In this document: one piece after another, positions 1 to 5,281 of the stretch
How positions within the stretch are numbered: the first letter of the stretch is position 1
How the letters are laid out: every line of letters starts with the position of its first letter
Assembly (NCBI GenBank): GCA_016207365.1
Contig: JACQPU010000183.1
Span: 1 to 5,281, forward strand
DNA from: Ignavibacteriales bacterium
GTDB lineage: Bacteria; Bacteroidota; Ignavibacteria; UBA10030
Reading direction: 5' to 3'
Length of the DNA stretch: 5,281 bases
Notes under the pieces: model-generated
What the model saw: the letters and a program-made list of their open reading frames with translations, nothing else
Told to the model about the DNA's origin: nothing
Database searches by the model: none
Made by a program: the position numbers and the translations under genes

Positions 1-734
1 GAATCGTTCAGGCCGATGTAGTTGTCCAGGGACTTGCTCATTTTTTCGACGCCGTCTGTGCCTGGAAGAATGGGCATCGTGAGAATCGCCTGGGGTTCCT
101 GCCCGTATTCCCGCTGAATGTCCCTCCCCACGAGCAAATTGAATTTCTGGTCCGTGCCCCCGAGCTCGACGTCGGCCGCGACGGCCACGGAATCCATTGC
201 CTGCGCGAGTGGATAGAGAAATTCGTGAATGCCAATCGGCTCGCCCGCTTTGTGCCGTCCTGTGAAATCATCGCGCTCAAGCATCCGAGCAACCGTGTAG
301 CGGCCTGCCAGCACGATCACGTCGGCAAAACTCATTTTTCCAAGCCATTCCGAATTGTACAACATCTGAATTTTCTGAGCTGCGAGAATCTTTGTCGCCT
401 GCTCGAAATATGTCTGTCCGTTGCGACGGGTGTCTTCGAGTGTAAGCGGAACACGCGTCTTGCTTTTTCCGGACGGATCACCGATCATGCCTGTGAAATC
501 GCCGATAATCAAAATGGCGTGGTGGCCGAGATCCTGGAACTGGCGGAGTTTTCTGAGTACAACGGAATGACCGAGATGGAGGTCGGGCCGGCTGGGATCG
601 CATCCCAGTTTGACGCGGAGGGGCTTTTTGGTCTTGATGGATCTCTCGAGTTTTCGGGCAAGGTCGTCTTCCGGTACGATCTCAGAAGCGCCTCGCCTGA
701 TCAGATCCATCTGTTCATTGAGCCGGGGGAACAA
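1..734 (-). CDS. tyrS: Tyrosyl-tRNA synthetase, KMSKS type (C-terminal part cut by window edge)
   Basis: Cytoplasmic class I aminoacyl-tRNA synthetase that activates tyrosine with ATP and loads it on tRNA-Tyr. The minus-strand frame is open from 734 to the left edge and gives about 244 residues of a protein usually near 400. It therefore holds the Rossmann catalytic domain and lacks the anticodon-binding and any S4-like C-terminal domain. Seen directly: CDPSRPDLHLGH with the HIGH-type motif HLGH at residues 53-56, GDFTGMIGDPSG at about 79-89, ELGGTDQKFN at about 190-199, and EKMSKSLDNY at about 230-239. The intact KMSKS signature places it with the TyrZ-like branch rather than the E. coli-type KFGKT branch. 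The start chosen is TTG at 734-732, because it gives LFPRLNEQ before the conserved LIRRG, the usual family N-terminus. The first in-frame ATG (710-708) would remove eight residues including that part. It follows smpB with a 2-base gap and is probably translated from the same mRNA. Identity is very secure; the start is fairly secure. Confidence 0.96.
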   Translation of the reverse strand, partial: MFPRLNEQMDLIRRGASEIVPEDDLARKLERSIKTKKPLRVKLGCDPSRPDLHLGHSVVLRKLRQFQDLGHHAILIIGDFTGMIGDPSGKSKTRVPLTLEDTRRNGQTYFEQATKILAAQKIQMLYNSEWLGKMSFADVIVLAGRYTVARMLERDDFTGRHKAGEPIGIHEFLYPLAQAMDSVAVAADVELGGTDQKFNLLVGRDIQREYGQEPQAILTMPILPGTDGVEKMSKSLDNYIGLND

Positions 735-736
735 AA

Positions 737-1201
737 TTAGGGAACACTCCTTTTCATTCGTTGGCGTATCTCCCGCTCGGCTTCACGGCGGGCCGTGGCT
801 TCGCGCTTATCGTGCTTTTTCTTGCCCTGGGCGATGGCCAGCTCGATCTTGGCGTAGGGGCCGCTGAAATATGCAGAGAGGGGAATCAGGGTCAATCCTT
901 TTTCGCGCACCTGTCCGATCAGCTTTCTGATTTGCTTCCCGTGAAGCAGGAGCTTTCGGGTCCGCATTGGTTCGTGGTTATTGATGTTGCCTTTTTCATA
1001 CGGACTGATGTGCATGTTGTGGAGCCATACTTCGCCGTTCGTGAGAACGGCGTAACTGTCCTGTAAATTAGCCTTTCCCTGGCGAAGCGACTTGACCTCC
1101 GTTCCCTTCAGGACGATGCCCGCCTCGAACGTGTCCAGAATAAAAAACTCGTGTCGTGCCCTTCTGTTTGAAACAACAACTCTTCGCTCCGGCTCCGCCA
1201 T
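737..1201 (-). CDS. smpB: SsrA-binding protein SmpB
   Basis: Small RNA-binding protein that joins tmRNA (ssrA) and delivers it to stalled ribosomes, where it mimics the anticodon arm for trans-translation. The 154-residue length is normal for the family. Visible signatures: N-terminal SNRRARHEFFILDTFEAG (about 11-28), GTEVKSLRQGKANLQDSY (33-50), the NNHEPMRTRKLLLH block (74-87), KGLTLIPLSAYF (101-112), and GKKKHDKRE (126-134) leading into the basic C-terminal tail that folds in the ribosomal A site. The ATG at 1201-1199 gives the usual short N-terminus. No good Shine-Dalgarno stands in front of it; instead a 16-bp perfect palindrome touches the start codon. It is the first recognised gene of a minus-strand pair with tyrS and diverges from lpd. 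The tmRNA gene itself is not in this window. The family assignment is certain. Confidence 0.97.
   Translation of the reverse strand: MAEPERRVVVSNRRARHEFFILDTFEAGIVLKGTEVKSLRQGKANLQDSYAVLTNGEVWLHNMHISPYEKGNINNHEPMRTRKLLLHGKQIRKLIGQVREKGLTLIPLSAYFSGPYAKIELAIAQGKKKHDKREATARREAEREIRQRMKRSVP
747..754 (-). promoter_or_regulatory. Shine-Dalgarno sequence for tyrS inside the smpB 3' end
   Basis: The minus strand reads AAAAGGAG here, formed by the Lys-Arg-Ser codons at the end of smpB. It ends 12 bases before the TTG proposed as the tyrS start and 9 bases before an adjacent in-frame ATT. No in-frame ATG lies at a workable distance, which supports a non-ATG start and coupling to smpB translation. Confidence 0.6.
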
Positions 1202-1216
1202 GCAAAAATTTTTGCA
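1201..1216. repeat. 16-bp perfect palindrome at the smpB start codon
   Basis: TGCAAAAATTTTTGCA reads the same on both strands. Its last base on the minus strand is the A of the smpB ATG. It occupies the place where a Shine-Dalgarno sequence would stand. It could be an operator for a dimeric regulator, or a weak RNA self-pairing element, but no regulator is known from this window. The palindrome is a direct observation; any function is inference. Confidence 0.6.
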
Positions 1217-1244
1217 TCCAACGTACTACAAAAGTGAAAAAGAA

Positions 1245-1355
1245 TCAATTCTGGAGGCAATATTTGTCGCTCGCCTCTTCACGCTCGTCTCTGTCGTCCG
1301 GATCTTCGTTCGCACTGAGCAGACGTGCGGCCAGGGGCAACCACGCAAACCCCAT
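1245..1355 (-). CDS. Possible small membrane protein (hypothetical, weak)
   Basis: No family recognised. A minus-strand frame upstream of smpB encodes a hydrophobic stretch around MGFAWLPLAARLL followed by a strongly acidic, charged tail (NEDPDDRDEREEASD) and ends 43 bases before smpB. That layout resembles a one-segment small membrane protein with a short polar tail. The frame can extend to a GTG at 1430 (61 codons), with more hydrophobic residues (SLILALW). That extension runs through the 10-bp tandem repeats, whose period is not a multiple of three, so I prefer the internal ATG at 1355 (36 codons). Neither start has a clear Shine-Dalgarno sequence. It may equally be non-coding DNA of the divergent control region. 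Confidence 0.2.
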   Translation of the reverse strand: MGFAWLPLAARLLSANEDPDDRDEREEASDKYCLQN

Positions 1356-1370
1356 CGTTGACCAAAGGGC

Positions 1371-1410
1371 GAGTATCAGTGAGTATCTGTGAGTATCAGC
1401 GAGTATCCCG
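1371..1410. repeat. Four 10-bp tandem repeats (GAGTATC + 3 bases)
   Basis: The units are GAGTATCAGT, GAGTATCTGT, GAGTATCAGC and GAGTATCCCG. The first seven bases are invariant and the period is exactly 10 bp, about one helical turn, so all copies face the same side of the DNA. The block ends 4 bases before the proposed -35 element of the lpd promoter. This suggests phased protein-binding sites or a slippage-prone regulatory repeat. The repeat is seen directly; the role is inference. Confidence 0.85.
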
Positions 1411-1414
1411 CATG

Positions 1415-1443
1415 TTGCGTTTGGGGACACTTCTGGCTATATT
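1415..1443 (+). promoter_or_regulatory. Putative sigma70-type promoter for the lpd-lipB-E1 operon
   Basis: TTGCGT at 1415-1420 and TATATT at 1438-1443 are separated by 17 bases. The -10 matches TATAAT at five of six positions; the -35 is weak (three of six), which fits a promoter helped or controlled by a factor bound at the adjacent repeats. Transcription would begin near 1450 and leave a leader of about 50 bases before lpd. It is a sequence-match prediction only. Confidence 0.4.
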
Positions 1444-1489
1444 TTTCGCCGCAACGTTGAATGCCTAGTCGGTTTGCTCACCTTACGCC

Positions 1490-1495
1490 AGAGGA
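1490..1495 (+). promoter_or_regulatory. Shine-Dalgarno sequence that fixes the lpd start
   Basis: AGAGGA lies 4 bases before the ATG at 1500. The in-frame upstream ATG at 1461 has no such site, would lie about 10 bases from the proposed transcription start, and would add 13 residues before the family's normal N-terminus. This supports initiation at 1500. Confidence 0.7.
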
Positions 1496-1499
1496 CTCA

Positions 1500-2894
1500 A
1501 TGCTTGAGCACCAGTATGATGTAACCGTTGTGGGTGGCGGTCCAGGCGGCTATGTGGCCGCAATCCGCGCAGCACAGCTCGGCCTGAAGGTCGGGCTTGT
1601 GGAATCGGACCGCCTGGGCGGAATCTGCCTGAATTGGGGCTGTATACCGTCAAAAGCTCTCCTGAAAAGCGCCGAGCTCTATAATCTGATGAAGCGCTCC
1701 GATGAGTTCGGTATTTCCCACAAAGACCTCTCTGTTGATTTTACAAAAATCATCAAGCGCAGCAGGGACGTTTCAGAGCGAATAACCAAAGGCGTCGAAT
1801 TTCTAATGAAAAAGAACAAAATCGACGTCTTGAAAGGTTTCGGCAAACTGACCGGCAAGGCAACCGTCTCTGTTTCCAACGACGGCAAGGTAACTGACAC
1901 CATCAAATCGAAGGCAGTCATATTGGCCACGGGCGGCCGGCCACGAACCATCCCGGGAGTTGCGATCGACCGGAAGAAGATTATCACGAGCACGGAGGCT
2001 ATGATGCTCCAGGAACAGCCGAAAAGCCTCGCCGTGATCGGGGGTGGCGCCATTGGCATCGAGTTTGCGTATTTCTACAATTCCATCGGCACAAGAGTCA
2101 CTGTCATCGAGATGATGCCGGGAATCCTGCCCCTTGAAGACAGGGAAATGTCGAAGCTCGTCGAATCTAGCCTCAAAAAGGCCGGTATTGAGATCATGAC
2201 CGGCACAAAGGTGGAGGGAGTGAAGGTGGGGAAGGACGTGGAGGTCTCGGTATCCTCAGAGGAGGGGAAAAAATCCGTGAAGGCCGACTTGGCCCTTATG
2301 GCCATTGGAGTGCAGGGAAACTCAGAGAATCTTGGTCTCGAAGAACTCGGAATAAAGATCGAAAAGAGTTTTATAAAGGTTGACGAGTTTGGACGGACAA
2401 GCGTGCCTGGAATCTACGCAATTGGCGATGTCAGTGGCCCGCCGCTTTTGGCTCATGTCGCGTCACATGAGGGCATTGTTGCGGCCGAGCATATTACTGG
2501 AAAGGCAAAACACGGGATTGACCGGAGTGTCTTCCCAAGCTGCACATATTGCCAACCGCAGATTGCCAGCGTCGGTATGACAGAAGAAGCTGCCATAAAG
2601 GCCGGTTACAAGGTCAAAGTGGGCAGGTTTCCCTTCCGCCCGCTTGGAAAAGCCTTGGCGATCGGAGAGACCGAAGGGCAGGTGAAACTGGTTTTCGACG
2701 AGAAGTACGGCGAGTTGCTGGGCGCCCACATCGTGGGATCGGAAGCAACCGAGATGATTGCCGAGCTGATGACGGCCAAGTCGCTGGAAACGACCTACGA
2801 AGAGCTCTGGCGTACCATGCACGCTCATCCGACACTCGCCGAGGCCGTTATGGAGGCCGCCGGAAACGCGTATGGAGTAGCTATTCACATCTGA
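1500..2894 (+). CDS. lpdA: Dihydrolipoyl dehydrogenase (E3)
   Basis: FAD-dependent disulfide oxidoreductase that reoxidises dihydrolipoamide on E2 of 2-oxo acid dehydrogenase complexes (and on the glycine-cleavage H protein) and passes the electrons to NAD+. It has 464 residues from the chosen ATG, typical for the family. Seen in order: FAD Rossmann motif GGGPGG (12-17), redox disulfide motif CLNWGC (Cys43 and Cys48), ATGGRPR (143-149), NAD-binding GGGAIG (181-186), second FAD motif GIYAIGD (304-310), and the catalytic pair in HAHPTLAE (His443, Glu448) at the dimer interface. All catalytic residues are present. The frame also extends upstream to an ATG at 1461, but the ribosome-binding site supports 1500. 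Its stop codon overlaps the lipB start by one base, and an E1 gene follows, so it probably serves the complex encoded here. It could also be shared with other lipoyl enzymes. Confidence 0.97.
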   Translation: MLEHQYDVTVVGGGPGGYVAAIRAAQLGLKVGLVESDRLGGICLNWGCIPSKALLKSAELYNLMKRSDEFGISHKDLSVDFTKIIKRSRDVSERITKGVEFLMKKNKIDVLKGFGKLTGKATVSVSNDGKVTDTIKSKAVILATGGRPRTIPGVAIDRKKIITSTEAMMLQEQPKSLAVIGGGAIGIEFAYFYNSIGTRVTVIEMMPGILPLEDREMSKLVESSLKKAGIEIMTGTKVEGVKVGKDVEVSVSSEEGKKSVKADLALMAIGVQGNSENLGLEELGIKIEKSFIKVDEFGRTSVPGIYAIGDVSGPPLLAHVASHEGIVAAEHITGKAKHGIDRSVFPSCTYCQPQIASVGMTEEAAIKAGYKVKVGRFPFRPLGKALAIGETEGQVKLVFDEKYGELLGAHIVGSEATEMIAELMTAKSLETTYEELWRTMHAHPTLAEAVMEAAGNAYGVAIHI

Positions 2895-3592
2895 TGCGCC
2901 TTGCCTGGATCGACATAGGACGGACGCGCTACGCCGAAGCGTGGGATCTTCAGCGGAGAATCCTTGAGTTGCGTCATTACGGGATGATTGAAGACGTTCT
3001 GGTTTTCACCGAGCACGAAAAGGTCTATACCTTGGGCAAGGGCGCAAATGATAACCACCTTTTGGCTTCTGAAGAAGAGCTGAAGAAATCCGGGATCGAT
3101 GTCTTCCACATCGATCGCGGCGGCGACGTCACCTATCATGGTCCCGGACAGATCGTCGGTTACCCAATCCTGGATTTAAGCAAATACAAGACCGATCTTC
3201 ACTGGTACCTGCGAGGTCTGGAGGAAGTCATTATCCGCACGTTGGATGAATATGATATCGTGGCGGGAAGGGAAGAAGGGATGACCGGCGTTTGGGCTCA
3301 AGGGGAAAAAATAGCGGCAATCGGTGTGAAAATCAGCCGTTGGGTCACCATGCACGGGTTTGCCCTCAATGTGAATACAGACTTGCGGGAGTTCGGAAGA
3401 ATCATTCCGTGCGGGATTTTTCACAAGGGGGTTACGTCAATGGAAGCTGTTCTTGGCAGAGAGGTTCCCATGGATGAAGTGCAAAGCCATCTGGCGGAAT
3501 CCTTTTCATCCGTGTTCGGCTGTGAGCTGATGACCGTATCCCGCGAAGATCTCCTTCGGGTTGTTGATGAACGATCCCTTGAGCACGCCTAA
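2894..3592 (+). CDS. lipB: Octanoyl-[ACP]:protein N-octanoyltransferase LipB
   Basis: Moves an octanoyl group from acyl carrier protein to a lysine of lipoyl domains, the first step of de novo lipoate attachment; LipA then inserts sulfur. It has 232 residues, within the family's usual range. Visible signatures: the RGGDVTYHGPGQIVGYPILDL block (about 75-95), KIAAIG with the catalytic Lys139, HGFALNVN (154-161), and the acyl-thioester Cys173 in IIPCGI. The 34-residue Lys-to-Cys spacing equals that of M. tuberculosis LipB (Lys142/Cys176). The start is the ATG at 2894, whose A is the last base of the lpd TGA stop. GGAG at 2874-2877 is too far away (16 bases), so translation probably depends on coupling to lpd. 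The same frame stays open upstream inside lpd, but that part is an antisense-like shadow. Its place between E3 and E1 genes suggests it lipoylates the E2 of this operon. Confidence 0.96.
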   Translation: MRLAWIDIGRTRYAEAWDLQRRILELRHYGMIEDVLVFTEHEKVYTLGKGANDNHLLASEEELKKSGIDVFHIDRGGDVTYHGPGQIVGYPILDLSKYKTDLHWYLRGLEEVIIRTLDEYDIVAGREEGMTGVWAQGEKIAAIGVKISRWVTMHGFALNVNTDLREFGRIIPCGIFHKGVTSMEAVLGREVPMDEVQSHLAESFSSVFGCELMTVSREDLLRVVDERSLEHA

Positions 3593-3609
3593 TGCAGGTA
3601 AGACCATGA
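3592..3609 (+). other. Five-codon mini-ORF between lipB and E1
   Basis: The lipB stop overlaps an ATG (TAATG); this frame reads M-Q-V-R-P and ends in a TGA that overlaps the ATG at 3606 (ATGA). It may let ribosomes step from lipB to the E1 start by termination-reinitiation. It may also be chance; no peptide function is proposed. Confidence 0.25.
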
Positions 3610-3614
3610 AGTCC

Positions 3615-3623
3615 AGAGGAGAG
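3615..3623 (+). promoter_or_regulatory. Purine-rich ribosome-binding site for E1
   Basis: AGAGGAGAG contains AGGAG (3617-3621), 11 bases before the ATG at 3633. The rival start at 3606 has only AGGT (3597-3600) in front. The spacing to 3633 is longer than ideal, so the choice between the two starts is not firm. Confidence 0.45.
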
Positions 3624-3632
3624 CGCGATACG

Positions 3633-5281
3633 ATGACCCGGTCAAAGGCCGCGGGATTCATTCAAGACATCGACCTGACAAAGGATGAACTGCTTCGAGT
3701 GTACCGGAACATGCTGACTGCGCGGCGGATCGATGAGAAACACCTGATCCTCCTCAAGCAGGGCAAATCGTTCTTCCATATCGGTGGCTCGGGTCACGAA
3801 GCGGCTCAGATCGCAGCAGCCTCAGCTCTGGAACCGGGTCGTGATTACGCCTTTCCGTACTACCGTGATCTGGGCTTCTGTCTCCAACTTGGCTATTCGG
3901 CAGAAGAGTACTTCCTTTCTGCGCTCCACCGTGCCGATGATCCCGGAACCGGCGGCCGCCAGATGCCCGGACACTACGGCAAGGTTTCTGTAAGGATTAT
4001 CACACAATCCAGCCCTACCGGTACTCAATATCTGCAAGCGGTGGGCATGGCCCTTGGAGCTGCGAAAGAAGGCAACGGCGAAGTTGTGTATGTCTCCTCG
4101 GGTGAGGGCTCCACGAGTGAAGGTGAATTCTTCGAAGCCGTCAATTGGGCCGCACGTGAATTGCTCCCGGTGATTTTCTTCATTCAGGACAACAGATATG
4201 CCATCTCCGTTCCGGTGACGCAACAGACGGCAGGGGGTTCGGTCTATGAAGTAACGAAAGGTTTCAAGGGACTTGAGAGGTTTAATGTCGACGGCACGGA
4301 TTTTTTTGAAACGTACCGGGCGGCGACGCAGGCGGTTCAGCGTGCCCGGGAAGGCGGAGGACCATCGCTGATCGTTGCTAATGTTGTGCGATTGCTTCCG
4401 CATTCATCGTCGGACGATGACCGCAAATACAGAAGCAAGGAGGAAATTGAGCGGGACCGCCAGCGCGATCCGATTCCAAGAATGGCGGCGACGTTGATTG
4501 AAGAGGGTTACCTGACGGAGCATGAGAACGCGCGTTTGCAGGACGAGGTGAAAGCCCGCGTGGAAGCAGCCGTGGATCAGGCCGAAACCGCCTCACTGCC
4601 GGATCCCTCGACTGTCTCAATGTACCTTTATGGCGAAGCGCACGCGAATCCACCGGCTGATTTTGCAGAAGTCGAGCACAAAGGAAGCAGGATTGTTCTC
4701 GTTGACGCAATCAATCATGCCCTTCACGAAGAGATGGAGCGGAATGACAAAGTGCTCGTTTTTGGCGAGGATGTGGCCGACGGAAAGGGCGGAGTGTTCA
4801 CGGCGACAAAAGGCCTTTCAACAAAATACGGGACCGGCCGTGCATTCAACTCCCCGCTCGCTGAGGCCAGCATCGTGGGCGTGGCGATAGGTCTGGCTCT
4901 CAAAGGATGGAAACCTGTGCCCGAGATTCAGTTCGGCGATTATATCTGGCCGGGATTCATGCAGATCCGTGATGAGCTTGCCATGATGCGATACCGCTCG
5001 AACGGCACGTGGTCTTCGCCGGTTGTCATCAGGGTTGCCGTGGGTGGGTATATTCATGGTGGACATTATCACAGCCAGTCCATTGAAAGCATCATGGCCC
5101 ACATTCCTGGCTTGCGGCTCGCGTTTCCATCCACCGCCGCAGACGCCAAAGGGCTTTTGAAGTCTGCTATTCGAGGCGACGACCCCGTGATCTTCATGGA
5201 ACACAAAGGCCTGTACCGCCAGGGGTATGCCGCATCTCCGGAGCCGGATGCGGACTACCTCCTTCCGTTCGGTGTTGCCGC
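3633..5281 (+). CDS. Fused alpha-beta E1 of a 2-oxoisovalerate (branched-chain 2-oxo acid) dehydrogenase (3' end cut)
   Basis: Thiamine-diphosphate enzyme that decarboxylates a 2-oxo acid and transfers the acyl group to E2-bound lipoate. The frame is open to the right edge (about 549 residues) and joins two normally separate subunits. Alpha-type part, about 10-330: FHIGGSGHEA (His49), FPYYRD (74-79), GGRQMPGHYG, SSPTGTQYLQAVGMALGA, and the ThDP-metal motif GEGSTSEGEF (157-166) with QDN at 185-187. After a linker rich in Glu/Ala/Pro, the beta-type part begins near residue 351: VFGEDV (376-381), PLAE with the cofactor-activating Glu411, GDYIWPGFMQIRDEL, and YHSQSIE (His480). The YHSQS form points to branched-chain rather than pyruvate E1, but the substrate is inferred. 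The beta C-terminal domain is missing only because the window ends. The motif reads GEG where GDG is classic. An earlier in-frame ATG at 3606 would add nine residues. It belongs to the lpd-lipB operon; E2 is expected downstream. Confidence 0.92.
   Translation, partial: MTRSKAAGFIQDIDLTKDELLRVYRNMLTARRIDEKHLILLKQGKSFFHIGGSGHEAAQIAAASALEPGRDYAFPYYRDLGFCLQLGYSAEEYFLSALHRADDPGTGGRQMPGHYGKVSVRIITQSSPTGTQYLQAVGMALGAAKEGNGEVVYVSSGEGSTSEGEFFEAVNWAARELLPVIFFIQDNRYAISVPVTQQTAGGSVYEVTKGFKGLERFNVDGTDFFETYRAATQAVQRAREGGGPSLIVANVVRLLPHSSSDDDRKYRSKEEIERDRQRDPIPRMAATLIEEGYLTEHENARLQDEVKARVEAAVDQAETASLPDPSTVSMYLYGEAHANPPADFAEVEHKGSRIVLVDAINHALHEEMERNDKVLVFGEDVADGKGGVFTATKGLSTKYGTGRAFNSPLAEASIVGVAIGLALKGWKPVPEIQFGDYIWPGFMQIRDELAMMRYRSNGTWSSPVVIRVAVGGYIHGGHYHSQSIESIMAHIPGLRLAFPSTAADAKGLLKSAIRGDDPVIFMEHKGLYRQGYAASPEPDADYLLPFGVA

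Noticed and set aside
225..740. 171-codon plus-strand ORF
   Set aside because: It is the antisense shadow of tyrS, whose minus-strand translation carries the full HLGH and KMSKS motifs.
1033..1052. Inverted repeat with an 8-bp stem (CGCCGTTC / GAACGGCG) and 4-base loop
   Set aside because: It lies inside the smpB coding sequence and has no T-run on either side, so it is not a terminator. It is probably a by-product of coding constraints.
1217..1260. Possible smpB promoter on the minus strand (TTGATT with downstream TACGTT or TAGTAC)
   Set aside because: The -10 candidates match poorly at acceptable spacing, so no promoter was called for the smpB-tyrS pair.
1461..1499. N-terminal extension of lpd from the ATG at 1461
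   Set aside because: There is no ribosome site before it, the family N-terminus begins at the ATG at 1500, and AGAGGA stands correctly before that one.
2463..2888. 141-codon minus-strand ORF opposite lpd
   Set aside because: It is an antisense shadow of conserved lpd coding sequence, with no motif or ribosome site of its own.
2549..2893. Upstream extension of the lipB frame (ATG at 2549)
   Set aside because: The added 115 residues overlap lpd in another frame, are Arg/Gly-rich without family similarity, and LipB is complete from 2894.
3822..4403. 193-codon minus-strand ORF
   Set aside because: It lies wholly opposite the E1 alpha domain, shows no recognisable domain, and is explained by the codon bias of the sense gene.
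4818..5204. 128-codon minus-strand ORF
   Set aside because: It is antisense to the E1 beta domain, which has clear family motifs in the plus frame.

Overview
This window is chromosomal, protein-coding bacterial DNA of moderate GC. Five genes can be supported, in two divergent groups. On the minus strand are smpB (737-1201) and then tyrS (734 down to the left edge, cut). On the plus strand are lpd (1500-2894), lipB (2894-3592) and a fused alpha-beta E1 component of a branched-chain 2-oxo acid dehydrogenase (about 3633 to the right edge, cut). No tRNA, rRNA, CRISPR array, insertion sequence or convincing factor-independent terminator was seen. The genes are housekeeping genes without signs of transfer. 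The host cannot be named from this window. A single-chain E1 and a KMSKS-type tyrosyl-tRNA synthetase are compatible with several non-proteobacterial lineages (for example Bacteroidetes/Chlorobi- or Acidobacteria-like groups), but this is inference.

Left part (1-1201, minus strand): translation functions. SmpB is the tmRNA partner in ribosome rescue. TyrS charges tRNA-Tyr. The genes are packed: the tyrS ribosome-binding site lies inside the last smpB codons, and the likely tyrS start is a TTG two bases after the smpB stop.

Middle (1202-1499): a divergent control region of about 300 bases. It holds a 16-bp perfect palindrome touching the smpB start codon, a possible but weak small membrane-protein ORF on the minus strand, four exact-period 10-bp tandem repeats (GAGTATC plus 3 bases), a plausible sigma70-type promoter directly after the repeats, and a Shine-Dalgarno sequence for lpd.

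Right part (1500-5281, plus strand): a lipoate-dependent dehydrogenase operon. Lpd (E3) reoxidises the dihydrolipoyl arm. LipB starts the attachment of that arm by transferring octanoate to the E2 lipoyl domain. E1 decarboxylates the 2-oxo acid and loads the acyl group on the arm. The genes overlap or nearly touch, so they are probably co-transcribed and translationally coupled. An E2 gene, and perhaps lipA, would be expected just beyond the right edge.

Nothing here amounts to a wholly new system. The most interesting points are the 10-bp phased repeat block in front of the lpd promoter, the palindrome at the smpB start, and the placement of lipB between E3 and a fused E1.
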